This document shows positions 43,807 to 53,169 of a DNA stretch of 64,000 bases, in pieces. The position numbers were made by a program, and so were the translations under genes. Origin of the DNA: Hyphomicrobiales bacterium (GTDB lineage Bacteria; Pseudomonadota; Alphaproteobacteria; Rhizobiales; Rhizobiaceae). A model generated the notes under the pieces. The model ran no database searches, had not been told where the DNA came from, and saw nothing but the letters and a program-made list of their open reading frames with translations. Location of the stretch: assembly GCA_900489925.1 (NCBI GenBank), contig UEHQ01000008.1, positions 203,484 through 267,483 of the forward strand. Reading direction: 5' to 3'. Position 1 is the stretch's first letter. Each line of letters opens with the position of its first letter.

Positions 43807-44120
43807 TCCTCTTCGCTACACATAGGCGTCGATGTTTCCCACGATTCTGTCAACTCTAACGGGAAATGCGCCCCGCCAAAACGCATACTGACGCGGGCCC
43901 GAACTGCGGCATGTTGGGTGAGATTGACTTGCTGCGTTTCGTATTGATCTGCGCTTTGCTGCGATATCCACAATCTCGGTTAGCTGCGGCGCTCGTTGAG
44001 CTTACCTGCGCTTGCGAAATTCTTCGTTTGTAGGGACAAATTTGACAGTGTTCATCGCGTGCGAGCGATTCGAACCCGCAGACCCCCTAGAACCGAGGAG
44101 TTAGGAATGGAGCCATCAAC
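43807..44120. other. Divergent promoter region between sir2 and the SLATT-like gene
   Basis: 314 bp with no gene. It must carry the promoter of the sir2-herA pair and that of the SLATT-like gene (a TTGACA-like TTGACAG at about 44042). A tRNA-T-loop-like word (CGATTCGAACCC, near 44067) was noted, but it has no matching stem. Confidence 0.4.
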
Positions 44121-44774
44121 ATGGCAGGCGTCAAAGGACGGAAGACCAACACCACCCCCTCCGCCCCGTCCCGCTCCGACGCCAAGCAGAGAACAGGGCG
44201 GGCAGAAGAGCGACACGAACTTCGCACCTCCGCCGCCGCCACCGGCTCGATCGAAGTAGACCGACATAATCTGCAGTTCAGCCTGCGAGAGCAAATTGCC
44301 TATCACTCGATGAGAGAGCAGGCGCTTGCGCGCCTGTCCCGTTTCCTGACGGGGCTTCAGGTATTCCTGGGCACCAGCGCTATTGCGTCGATCTCCGACC
44401 TAATTCCGCTCGATCCGGCGCATGTGGTGATCGTATCTGCGTTGGCTGGCGTGATTCAGCTTGTCGTGGATCCATCAGGCGGTGCGCGCGATCACCGAGC
44501 TCTTCGTGTCAGGTATCACAATGTACTCGCTGACTATGAGGAGAGCACCAAAGACGCCACCGAACTCAGGGCACTCAAAGGAAAGATGCAGCGCGTATTC
44601 GCGGACGCGCCGCCAGCCTATCGCGTTGTGCAGGCCATCGCCTACAACACAGCCGTAAATTCCACGTACCCGGAGGAAACGGCAGTGGCGTATCGGTATC
44701 GCATCGGGTTCTGGAGACGGATCTCCGCCAACTGGTTCCCGATGAGAGGTTATAGATTCACGAAGGAACAGTGA
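44121..44774 (+). CDS. SLATT-like two-helix membrane protein, candidate defence effector
   Basis: A 217-aa protein. After a polar, disordered 45 residues comes LREQIAYHSMREQALARLSRFLTGLQVFLGTSAIASI (first membrane helix), a short loop, and HVVIVSALAGVIQLVVD (second helix). A long cytosolic helical part follows (RVRYHNVLADYEESTKDATEL...), with the YH-x2-R motif before the membrane pair. This fits the SLATT fold, a 2TM pore-like effector in nucleotide-signalling defence systems. No SMODS or SLOG partner is adjacent; the next gene encodes a HEPN protein. Confidence 0.65.
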   Translation: MAGVKGRKTNTTPSAPSRSDAKQRTGRAEERHELRTSAAATGSIEVDRHNLQFSLREQIAYHSMREQALARLSRFLTGLQVFLGTSAIASISDLIPLDPAHVVIVSALAGVIQLVVDPSGGARDHRALRVRYHNVLADYEESTKDATELRALKGKMQRVFADAPPAYRVVQAIAYNTAVNSTYPEETAVAYRYRIGFWRRISANWFPMRGYRFTKEQ

Positions 44775-44940
44775 GCCCTTACCCATCAGTGGTGGCGCAC
44801 CCGTATTTTGATAGCGGCAAGCGTAATGATGAACTTCGTGTTGGCAAAGACCGCCGGCGTCGCGCGGCTGTAAATCAACGACCACAGTCTGATGTCCGCA
44901 CGCCAAATGAAAACTACACACCCGACCGAAAGGCCTTGAG

Positions 44941-45618
44941 ATGGGAACGATCCCCGCCATCGAGGAAGACGACGAGCAGGTCTACATTCCAGAGGAACTC
45001 TTCAAGCATTTGCTCCCGGAGCATCTTGAGGCCATCGAGGCGCAAATGCAGGCAGCGAGAGAGGCGTTGCAAGTTGCAGATAAGGACATTCAAAGCCTCA
45101 CTCGGTTGGCCAAGGCCATCCCGACGACATCAAGTCTAAGCTACATCTACCATCGTCTTCGAACGATGAAGTTCGAAGCAACTTCCGAAACCTTGATGGA
45201 GCATGATGTACTGACTACCGCATTCATCGTGAACTATTCCCGGCTATTCGTCAGTGGCAACGGCGGCAGCGGTGTGTCACGGGACCAGATCCCCGCTCAC
45301 CTGAAATCGGTGCATGACGATATAATCGAGCTCCGGAACAAGCGCTACGCACACAACGCGGGCCATGACACGGTCGATAGCGGCATCCAGATCGGCTTTG
45401 ACGGTACGCGGTTTCGCCTCAACCTTGAGCTTAGTTTAGGCTTCCATTTCGGAGGCAGAGACGAGTGGGAGGAACTCGTTACCTTCCTCGACGCGCATAT
45501 GCACGAGCGCGTGGCGAAGATCCTGAGTCGATTAAAGGAAAAGACCGGATACGAATGGGTCTTCCCCGCCGGGTCACCGCCAGACTGGGTTGGAAAGTAT
45601 GGTGAAGCCGACGGATGA
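44941..45618 (+). CDS. HEPN / AbiU2-like protein
   Basis: A 225-aa protein. An acidic start and coiled-coil-like segment (LEAIEAQMQAAREALQVADKDIQSL) precede a helical core with the HEPN motif R-x5-H in IIELRNKRYAHNAGH near residue 137; then YAHN...DTVDSGIQIGF fits AbiU2-like families. HEPN proteins are often ribonucleases in abortive infection and toxin-antitoxin systems. It lies 166 bp after the SLATT-like gene on the same strand and next to SIR2-HerA, so a defence role is likely. Target RNA unknown. Confidence 0.65.
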   Translation: MGTIPAIEEDDEQVYIPEELFKHLLPEHLEAIEAQMQAAREALQVADKDIQSLTRLAKAIPTTSSLSYIYHRLRTMKFEATSETLMEHDVLTTAFIVNYSRLFVSGNGGSGVSRDQIPAHLKSVHDDIIELRNKRYAHNAGHDTVDSGIQIGFDGTRFRLNLELSLGFHFGGRDEWEELVTFLDAHMHERVAKILSRLKEKTGYEWVFPAGSPPDWVGKYGEADG

Positions 45619-46693
45619 ACTCGTCTGCCGCCATACCTAGGTAGCGGCATCCGTAAGTCAGCGCACCTGTTCATCGCCGCTTCGGCTCGAAACTAAGCGC
45701 GGCCGCGATGGCGATGATCGAAACCGTCGCCAACGACTAGCAGCCACTGCACGCAAAGAAGGCGATGATTACACGTCACCCTTGGCGGTTGACGCCTCCC
45801 AGGCAATGCGAGCCGTAGCACCGATCGATCGCAGAGGATCGGATGGAATCCATGTCGGCTTTGAGTTTTTCATGATGAACCTCAAGCCTTCACTGTCTTT
45901 CCCAGAGACGAGGTCTGCCATGTAGTAACCCATATATGTCCCCTTCACGACGCCGACACCATTCCTCCTCGGGTCGCGCAAGCTGCCGGGCTCGCTCTCT
46001 TCGCGGCAATCCGCAATATGCAGATCGATTGGGAGACGCTGCTGTGGCCAAACGAGCCGAGAGCGCGGGTCTCCGTTGAGGCGCCGTCGCTGGATACAAT
46101 TTCGGACGGTCTGCAAGCTCAATCGCCCCTCGCCTCGGAATGCAGCTGATGGATAAAGGCTAACCGTCGGCGGAGACCGTCTCAAGCCCAAAGTTTTCCA
46201 GGCGGCTGGTTGAGGACCGACCGGATCCGTCGCTCGGGGAACGCGGAAGGGAATGTTGTGGCCCACTCGAGCGCAACCCTTACCGCCGGGCGTTCGCGCG
46301 CGAATGATTCCTTATATTCCCTGTTTTCGAGGTCGGGGTTAAACCGGTGATTCAACCGGTTTATTAGAGACTCTCGAAGTCGAAGTCCCCTAACTTTCGA
46401 ACGAAGTCCCCTAAGATTCGCACGATTTCGCCTTTCGGGATGCCGAACAAAATTCGACGAGCGTCGTCGATTGTGCGAATCTCCCGAACAGTCAGTGATG
46501 CTTGCAGAGAGGAAGTCGGTACTCAGAGAGGACGTGTCTTTCAACGCTGTCTCTGAGCCCTGGCGCTTTCACGGCCGTCCAGCGGTGTGCTGACCCGGTG
46601 ATCGTGATTTCGTGAGCCTGAATATCTGTCCTCAGGCCCGAAATCAAGTATGCCCGGCTTCAGATGCCTCCGATCGGCAGCTAAAGTGATTTG
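45619..46693. other. Long region with no clear gene
   Basis: One open frame on the minus strand (45769-46266) has a somewhat coding-like end (VVKGTYMGYYMADLVSGKDSEGLRFIMKNSKPTW) but no credible start or family; it may be a relic. An inverted repeat and direct repeats near 46340-46414 are listed separately. The rest shows nothing recognisable. Confidence 0.35.
46340..46414. repeat. Inverted repeat plus two iteron-like direct repeats
   Basis: Arms TAAACCGG and CCGGTTTA (46340-46363) enclose an 8-nt loop. They are followed by two copies of CGAAGTCCCCTAA (46381-46393 and 46402-46414) spaced 21 bp apart, about two helical turns. This looks like a protein-binding array; no replication gene is nearby. 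Confidence 0.5.
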
Positions 46694-46915
46694 ATGAATC
46701 GATTTGACGAAACTGAAAACGCCGTGATCGAACGGCTGCGTGCACGCAAGGCCAAGACTGACGTAACGATCAGTATGCTGGATATCAGTGAACCGCTGCG
46801 GTCCGCTGGTTTCATACAGAGCGAAATCCTGGCGGTATTGATGGCGCTCGAGCAAGACAAAATCATTGCGTTTGGCACGGCAAACCGGATCCTGATGCTA
46901 AAGGATCTCCCCTGA
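46694..46915 (+). CDS. Small hypothetical protein
   Basis: 73 aa from the ATG at 46694. The middle (IERLRARKAKTDVTISMLDISEPLRSAGFIQSEILAVLMALEQDKIIAF) looks like a compact winged-helix-like fold, which would suit a small DNA-binding protein, but the resemblance is weak. No ribosome site is obvious. No family is recognised. Confidence 0.5.
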   Translation: MNRFDETENAVIERLRARKAKTDVTISMLDISEPLRSAGFIQSEILAVLMALEQDKIIAFGTANRILMLKDLP

Positions 46916-47091
46916 TCCTATCCCCTGGCGCAGTTCGATCGACGGCGTTTCGCAACTACCGCTTGGCAGCATCGTCATTGTACAAACTACAAAGAAGAGT
47001 CTATACGAATCCGTGAGATAGCCGAATCCTGATACGAAACCCCAGGTGGCATTTCGATGGCGATGAAGTCAATTTAAGTTGGGAAGAGACT

Positions 47092-47352
47092 ATGAAAACG
47101 GTTCTCATTGCAGCAGCCTTGATGCTGTCGGCCGCTACCGCTCATGCCGCTGATACATGCACTTCGAAAGCAGTCGATAAGAATGGCAAACCACTGGCTG
47201 GTGCTGCTCTCGCGTCGTCGGTCAAAAAGTGCCAGAAGGATGCGGCCACTGCCTGCGATCTTTCCGCTAAGGATAAGAACGGCAAGCCTCTGGCTGGCGC
47301 GGCAAAGAGCTCCTACACCAAGAAGTGCGTGAGCGATGCCATCGGTGGCTGA
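47092..47352 (+). CDS. PsiF-repeat secreted protein
   Basis: An 86-aa protein. The signal peptide MKTVLIAAALMLSAATAHA is followed by two PsiF repeats with the shared core DKNGKPLAGAA and terminal KKC (VKKCQKDA and TKKCVSDAIGG). The family is named for a phosphate-starvation gene of E. coli; its function is unknown. GGGAAGAG lies about 8 nt before the ATG. Confidence 0.85.
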   Translation: MKTVLIAAALMLSAATAHAADTCTSKAVDKNGKPLAGAALASSVKKCQKDAATACDLSAKDKNGKPLAGAAKSSYTKKCVSDAIGG

Positions 47353-47456
47353 CGCCATCTGACCCAACTTCGTCCGGATTTGATCGGCCCGATGGAATAT
47401 ACCTCCGGAGAGTTGGACCTGTGTCGCGCGTTCAGACCACTTCAGGAGATGAAGCA

Positions 47457-47831
47457 ATGTTCACCCACGTCATGATTGGCAGCAACGACCTAGAGCGGGC
47501 CAGACGCTTCTACGACGCCACCTTCGCCGCACTGGGAGGCAAGCCTGGCGAGATCGATGCGAGAGGCAGGCTGATTTACGCCCACGAGGGCGGTCGACTG
47601 ATGATCACGAAACCAATCGATGGCGCTCCGGCAACTGCAGCCAACGGCGGGACTATCGGTATCGCTGCTACGAGCCCAGACCATGTTTTGGGTTGGCATG
47701 CCGCGGGTACGGCAAACGGTGGCACAGCAATCGAGAGCCCGCCTTCGGAGCGTCCGAACGGGGCATTCGTCGCATATCTCCGCGATCCTGATGGAAATAA
47801 ACTGACCGCGCGATCTCAGCCGAGGAAGTGA
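47457..47831 (+). CDS. VOC-family (glyoxalase/bleomycin-resistance-like) protein
   Basis: A 124-aa single-chain VOC protein starting MFTHVMIGSNDLERARRFYDATFAALGG, with FVAYLRDPDGNKLTA at the end. AGGAG precedes the ATG by about 7 nt. Metal ligands are probably His4 and Glu or Asp at the C-terminal segment. Substrate unknown; such proteins handle glutathione adducts, antibiotics or small dioxygenase substrates. Confidence 0.85.
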   Translation: MFTHVMIGSNDLERARRFYDATFAALGGKPGEIDARGRLIYAHEGGRLMITKPIDGAPATAANGGTIGIAATSPDHVLGWHAAGTANGGTAIESPPSERPNGAFVAYLRDPDGNKLTARSQPRK

Positions 47832-47947
47832 GATTGCATCCTCAGGATGGGCAACCGCTCTGCGCCAAAGCAGAGTTTCGTTCGGCTGTATGAAGTTAAC
47901 CGCCACGCGCTATTTTTGCTTTGTGATCCGTGGAGGTTGAATCGTTT

Positions 47948-48160
47948 ATGGTTGGCGAAGAACACACCATAGCTGTCCAGATGGCCTTGCGCCTATTAAT
48001 GGCAATCTTTTCGCTCGGCGTGTTGAGCGGGATGATCACCATTGCGCTCGTGCTCTGGCGTACAAAATCGCTAGTTTTGCTTCCCGGCGAGGAAGGCCTT
48101 TCTCGGTGGGAGCGGAAGGCTCGGCAGTCCAATCGGTTTTTTTCTGGAAACACGATTTAG
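47948..48160 (+). CDS. Small single-pass membrane protein
   Basis: 70 aa from the ATG at 47948 (MVGEEHTIAVQ), with one hydrophobic segment (LLMAIFSLGVLSGMITIALVLW) followed by a basic stretch (RWERKARQSNRFF). A GTG at 47930 would add six residues. No family is recognised. Confidence 0.5.
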   Translation: MVGEEHTIAVQMALRLLMAIFSLGVLSGMITIALVLWRTKSLVLLPGEEGLSRWERKARQSNRFFSGNTI

Positions 48161-48663
48161 ACGGCTTCGATTTGCGCTGTTTGGGAGTGTGGCGGTTTGT
48201 GTATCTTGCTTTGCGCTTTTGATCTTGATTGATGGCGTGTCGAAGTGAGCCGCACTAGCAACTCATTTTGACCGCTGATGGGGGATTGGGGCGGGAAGTC
48301 GCCCGCCCATCTTGGCAGGAATGCGCCACAAGGGGACATTGCTGAAAACCCACTACGGCCAATGCGTGCGAGTATTTCTCGCCAAGCTGGCGCACCAGTC
48401 GCCCACCGTTGGCATGTAGGCGCAATTCGCGCAAATGCACCTGATCATGGGACAATCCCACACCTCCAAGTACCTGCTTTTGCGGTAGCTCAAGCGCCCA
48501 CAACCACATTGTTACATCGCGATTTACCGTTGCGTACTTCTGCAATGATACCCTGCGGCGTAAATCCTATGCGAGTACATGAAACGAAATACCCGATTAA
48601 AGTTATTAACTTTATGCTAACGGACAATGATCCATGATTGCTTGAGTAGCCCGTAATACAATC
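48161..48663. other. Gene-free region upstream of the autotransporter
   Basis: About 500 bp without a convincing gene. Open frames here lack starts or coding character. The last 100 bp become AT-rich and probably hold the autotransporter promoter. Confidence 0.4.
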
Positions 48664-51600
48664 ATGAGGATTGATATGGTCGGCAAGTCGGAGTTGGTTG
48701 GTGGTGCAAATAGCGTCACGTTGGTCTTCGTACGGTTACTGTTTCTCACCTCGCTAGTCGCGTACGCACTGGTCTTTACGACCTCGACGGCAAGGGCGCA
48801 GACTGCCTTATGTGGGTCCGTAGCGGCCGGCGCGTACTCGTCGGGCTTCAATTGCGCTCCCGCCGCCGGCACGAACGCTGCGCTGATAACTGTCCCCTCA
48901 ACCGAGATATCCACGAGTTCGGGCGCAGATTTGAGGGCGGCTTCGCAAAACGCCGATGCAACTATCTCGGTTTCCGGAACCCAGATCACCAGCAACGTCG
49001 GAGTACTTGCCAATGGTGTCCAAGCGCAGGTCACCGGCGGTCTGGGCAATGCAGGGATTCTGTTCTCCGGAACGCTCAATGCGATCACAATGGGAACGGT
49101 CGGAGACAACGCCGTTTTCGTCCAAAACAATACGGCGGGCACATCCACAGTGACTGTTCTCACTGGAACACGCCTCAACATCATCAACAACAATAGCTCC
49201 GGTCTCGAACGAGACGGCATCGAAATCAATTCAACGGGAAGCGGGAACGCAAGTGTTCTGTTCAACGGTTCGGGAACCATCACGACGGCGAACGGCAATG
49301 GCATTTGGATCAAGGCGGCAAACGGCGGCAATGCCCTGGCACAAGTATCCTCCGCAGTGACGATCAATGTCGGGAAACCCGCGGCCGGCGGCAACTATGC
49401 AGGTATCCACACCAACGTTACCGGAAGTGGCAGCACGCAGATCACGAGCCAGGCGGCCATCAATAGCTCGGGGACAAACGCCTACGGCATCTACACGCAG
49501 GCCGCCGACGGCTCGGTTGCGATCTCGAACGCAGGCACAATCACCACGAACGGACAGAACGGGTTTGGTATTCGCGCCGCGACGTCTGGTGCCGGCGATA
49601 TCGCGGTCGACAACGCAGGCGGCATAACTACAACCGGGCAGGCTGCGCACGGCATCTACCTGACATCACCCACAGGCGTCATCACCTTGAACAACGACGG
49701 TGCGCTCACTGTCGGGAGTACGTCGGCAACTGTCGGCTCGCGAGCCGTTTATATTAACTCCACTGGCGATATCGGGATCACAGGGAGCGGTGACATCAAT
49801 GTCCTGGGAAGTGCCAGCACGGCCGGTGGCTATGGAATCATCGCGAACTCGACTACCGGAAACATCTCGGTTGATTACTCTGGCGATGTAACAGTCAGCG
49901 GCAGCGGTGCGTCTGGTATCCGGGCGGATGCGATAGCAGGCAACGTCATCGTGAACTACTCCGGCGATCGCATCGAAACCTTCAACGAGAACGGGATCGG
50001 CATATACGCCAGCTCTCGATCGGCGACCGGAACCGTCGGAATAGAGACGGATGGGACCATCGTAACCCACGCCGATAACGGCGGAGGTGACGGTAGCGGC
50101 ACAGGTGCCTACGGCCTCGAAGCCATCAGCTACGGCGGCGACATTAACGTGGTCTACAACGGGCCGCTTATCGACGTGAACGGAACCGGGGCTGCGATCC
50201 TCGCCGGAAATGCCTACTTCACGGGTACCGGGCTGGGAACAATCACTGTCGAGAACAATGGGGACCTCGTCGCCCGCGGCAACGCACAACAAGGCATCCG
50301 TGCGTATTCAACGACGGGATCGCAGTTCATCACTAACTCCGGAACCATCGAGACGATGGGCGCTTCCAACAGCCAGGGCATACTCGCGCTGACGAATGGC
50401 GCTGCATCGCTGTCAGTCGCTAACGATGGGTCGATCTCCACCGTCGGTGATCTATCCTCGGGAATAGACGCCGTTTCCCAAGGCGGCGTCGCGGCAATTA
50501 GCAATACTGGGACGATATCGGCTGGCCGGGGAACTAGCGCTGGTATCGCTACCGGCGGCATCGATCAGTCCATTGCAAATAGCGGTTCGGTCGGTGCGTT
50601 GAGCGACATCGCTATCACAGGAGACAGCGGCGGCTTCCTTGGGTCGCTCGACATTCTGAACAGTGGCAATCTGACAGGAGTGGTTTCCGCATCCAACTCG
50701 TCCGTCCAGTTAAACAACTCAGGGACCTGGAACCTGCGCCGTTTTGCTGCCACGGGAACGGGAACGCGCGACACCCTGGCCGTCGCAGTTTCGAACTTCG
50801 GAACATCGGGTGCCAATACCATCGATAGTTCTGGCGTGCTGGCGCTCCTCGGAGATGGCGGGGCCGCGACATCGCTGAACAGCGCCGGCGCATACCAACC
50901 GCTTGGCCTTGCTTCAACGGCTATGGCAATTGGCGGTCCGGTTCAGGGCCAAATACTCGGGGTGTCGACTTTCGCCAACTCCGGGATCATCGATCTGACG
51001 ACCAATGCTGCGGCGGGCGACGTTCTCCTGATCTCAGGAGGAGGCACGGCCGGGACTGACGGAGGCGGCGTGTTCGAGACCAACGGCGGAACGGTCCGCT
51101 TGGACACCGTGCTGAACGAGGGCGGCCCGGCATCGTGGTCAGATGTCCTTGTGCTGGACTCAACCCAGTTGGGTTCTGCCGCTACGAGCCTTGCGGTTCA
51201 CAACCTCGGCGGCGATGGCGCACTGACGGTTGGCAACGGTATCGCCTTGGTGGAAGTCCTAAACAAGAGTGCGTCGGCTTCAGACGTCTTCATTCTTGAT
51301 GGCGACTACGTCACGGAGGATGGTCAGCAGGCCGTTGTTGGAGGCGCTTACGCGTACACGCTGTTTCACAACGGCGTGGGGGCTGATAGCGCCGACGGGA
51401 ACTGGTACCTGAGATCACAGCTTTCGGCGGCCGATCCGGGGACGCCCCGCTATCAGCCCGGCGTTGGGATTTACGAAGCCTATCCGCAGCACCTTCTCGC
51501 GCTCATGACGATGCCGACCATGCAGCAGCGCGTTGGGAACAGATACTGGCAGGAGCCGGATGATATCAGGGCCCGGCTTTGCCGGGACGCCGCAACCGAT

Positions 51601-52491
51601 ATGCCTACGTCGAACGAACGCAACTGCCTCGAAGACCGCGCAACGATCGAGCAAGGTGCAATTTGGACACGAATTGAAGGTGCTCATCTTCATATGTCGC
51701 CGTCGAGCGCCGCGGATGCCAAATGGGACACCAACCTCTGGAAGCTTCAGGCCAGCGTCGACGGGCTTATCGATGAGGACGATGACGGCAACGTCCTCAT
51801 CGGCGGCGTGAACGTCAACATTGGACATGCCTCGAGCAATATCACCTCGATTTGGGGTGATGGCAGCATCGGCACGACCGGGCTAGGGCTCGGAGGAACG
51901 CTGACTTGGCTGGCGCAAAACGGCCTCTATGTCGACAGCCAACTCTCATTGATGTGGTTCAACAGCGACCTCTCGTCAGATACAGCAGGACTGGGTCTGC
52001 TCGACGGGGACCACGGTTTTGGCCTTGCGGCTTCGATCGAGAGCGGAAAGAAGATCGACGTTGGCAACGACTGGACCGTCACGCCACAGGCACAGCTCGT
52101 ATATTCGAGTGTCGATGTCGGCTCTCCTTCTGACGTGTTTGGGGCGAATGTGACGATCGATCGTGGCGACAGCTTGCTTGGTCGCCTTGGTATCTCCGCC
52201 GATCACGACGAGGTTTGGAAGGATGAGGAGGACAAACTCCGTCGCAGGCACCTCTACGGGATCGCAAATCTCTACTACGAATTCCTCGACGGCACGCGGA
52301 CGTCTGTTTCTGGAACGCCGTTCGACAGCCAGCCAGATCGCCTATGGGGTGGAGTTGGGCTGGGCGGATCGTACAATTGGAACGAGGACAAGTATTCTGT
52401 TTACGGCGAGGTATCGCTCAACACGAGCCTTCAGAACTTCGGTGAAAGCTATGCCGTGCACGGGACAGTCGGCTTTAGAGTGAAATGGTAG
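48664..52491 (+). CDS. Type V autotransporter with beta-helical passenger
   Basis: A 1275-aa protein. An extended signal region (hydrophobic FVRLLFLTSLVAYALVFTTSTARA, residues 22-45) leads into a Gly/Asn/Ser/Thr-rich passenger of about 900 residues, with recurring NAGTITTNGQNG/ISNTGTI-type turns typical of a right-handed beta-helix. The last about 300 residues form the outer-membrane barrel (IWTRIEGAHLHMSP..., GVNVNIGHASSN, TVTPQAQLVYSSVDV) and end VHGTVGFRVKW with the usual aromatic last residue. No protease motif is seen in the passenger, so an adhesin-like role is likely. It stands alone. Confidence 0.87.
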   Translation: MRIDMVGKSELVGGANSVTLVFVRLLFLTSLVAYALVFTTSTARAQTALCGSVAAGAYSSGFNCAPAAGTNAALITVPSTEISTSSGADLRAASQNADATISVSGTQITSNVGVLANGVQAQVTGGLGNAGILFSGTLNAITMGTVGDNAVFVQNNTAGTSTVTVLTGTRLNIINNNSSGLERDGIEINSTGSGNASVLFNGSGTITTANGNGIWIKAANGGNALAQVSSAVTINVGKPAAGGNYAGIHTNVTGSGSTQITSQAAINSSGTNAYGIYTQAADGSVAISNAGTITTNGQNGFGIRAATSGAGDIAVDNAGGITTTGQAAHGIYLTSPTGVITLNNDGALTVGSTSATVGSRAVYINSTGDIGITGSGDINVLGSASTAGGYGIIANSTTGNISVDYSGDVTVSGSGASGIRADAIAGNVIVNYSGDRIETFNENGIGIYASSRSATGTVGIETDGTIVTHADNGGGDGSGTGAYGLEAISYGGDINVVYNGPLIDVNGTGAAILAGNAYFTGTGLGTITVENNGDLVARGNAQQGIRAYSTTGSQFITNSGTIETMGASNSQGILALTNGAASLSVANDGSISTVGDLSSGIDAVSQGGVAAISNTGTISAGRGTSAGIATGGIDQSIANSGSVGALSDIAITGDSGGFLGSLDILNSGNLTGVVSASNSSVQLNNSGTWNLRRFAATGTGTRDTLAVAVSNFGTSGANTIDSSGVLALLGDGGAATSLNSAGAYQPLGLASTAMAIGGPVQGQILGVSTFANSGIIDLTTNAAAGDVLLISGGGTAGTDGGGVFETNGGTVRLDTVLNEGGPASWSDVLVLDSTQLGSAATSLAVHNLGGDGALTVGNGIALVEVLNKSASASDVFILDGDYVTEDGQQAVVGGAYAYTLFHNGVGADSADGNWYLRSQLSAADPGTPRYQPGVGIYEAYPQHLLALMTMPTMQQRVGNRYWQEPDDIRARLCRDAATDMPTSNERNCLEDRATIEQGAIWTRIEGAHLHMSPSSAADAKWDTNLWKLQASVDGLIDEDDDGNVLIGGVNVNIGHASSNITSIWGDGSIGTTGLGLGGTLTWLAQNGLYVDSQLSLMWFNSDLSSDTAGLGLLDGDHGFGLAASIESGKKIDVGNDWTVTPQAQLVYSSVDVGSPSDVFGANVTIDRGDSLLGRLGISADHDEVWKDEEDKLRRRHLYGIANLYYEFLDGTRTSVSGTPFDSQPDRLWGGVGLGGSYNWNEDKYSVYGEVSLNTSLQNFGESYAVHGTVGFRVKW

Positions 52492-52731
52492 AAGCCGCGT
52501 TGCGCTACCGACAGAAAAGGTTTGGGGGCATGCGATGATCGAGCGGAAGAGCCGGTCTGCGTAACCGGCGACCGCTGAGGGCCGATGGCTCCTCCGCACA
52601 ATCATCGAATGATGAGGAGCGCGGCTTTACCCCCGATCTGGCCAAGAAAAGGCCCCGCCCGACATGCGGGGAAATTTCAGAGGCTCATTGGGGGAGGACA
52701 TCCGACAGCGTTTGAGTGGATATCGCTCGGC

Positions 52732-53136
52732 TCAATCAACTCCCTCGGCCACGGTACCGGAGGCATCCGATCTCGGAGCCAGTTGCCGCTCCAGCTCTTC
52801 CACTATGCACGGTGCGCTTCTTCTTCCAGATTGCACGATGTCAACGGCAGCCGCCATTGCACGCCGCCCGTCGCTACTGTCGATATCTGAGCCGCGGTTC
52901 GCGCACCATTTACGCACTGCGTCAATCACGATTTCGACTTCGTGGTCGGATAAGGAAATAAGGGATTGGAACACATCATGCTCCTCCGGTTCGAACGGTG
53001 AGAAGCAGAACGTTCTTTTCGGTCGGATAACCGAAGTGACCCGAGTGGTAGCCCGGAGCACCTTGATGCGATGACCGCTGTGGCCCGATAGCGGACCCCA
53101 CCGCCCCATCATCGAATGGTAGGAAGTTACAGCCAT
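52732..53136 (-). CDS. Hypothetical protein, rhizobial small-protein type
   Basis: Up to 134 aa. The coding-like part (FSPFEPEEHDVFQSLISLSDHEVEIVIDAVRKWCANRGSDIDSS...AMAAAVDIVQSGRRSA) resembles short helical proteins widespread in Rhizobium genomes. The true start may be about 25-35 codons inside the frame, since the first residues (MAVTSYHSMMGRWGP) look non-coding. Function unknown. Confidence 0.4.
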   Translation of the reverse strand: MAVTSYHSMMGRWGPLSGHSGHRIKVLRATTRVTSVIRPKRTFCFSPFEPEEHDVFQSLISLSDHEVEIVIDAVRKWCANRGSDIDSSDGRRAMAAAVDIVQSGRRSAPCIVEELERQLAPRSDASGTVAEGVD

Positions 53137-53169
53137 TCAGGCATGCGCGGCAACCCTCGCGCCGACAAA

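Noticed and set aside
44060..44085. tRNA 3' end (T-loop-like word CGATTCGAACCC)
   Set aside because: The word reads as a T-loop on the minus strand, but the flanking bases do not form a T-stem and no acceptor or anticodon arms follow.
45769..46266. Minus-strand 165-codon open frame as a gene
   Set aside because: Only the last third looks coding, no ribosome site or recognisable domain is present, and the first half reads like non-coding sequence.
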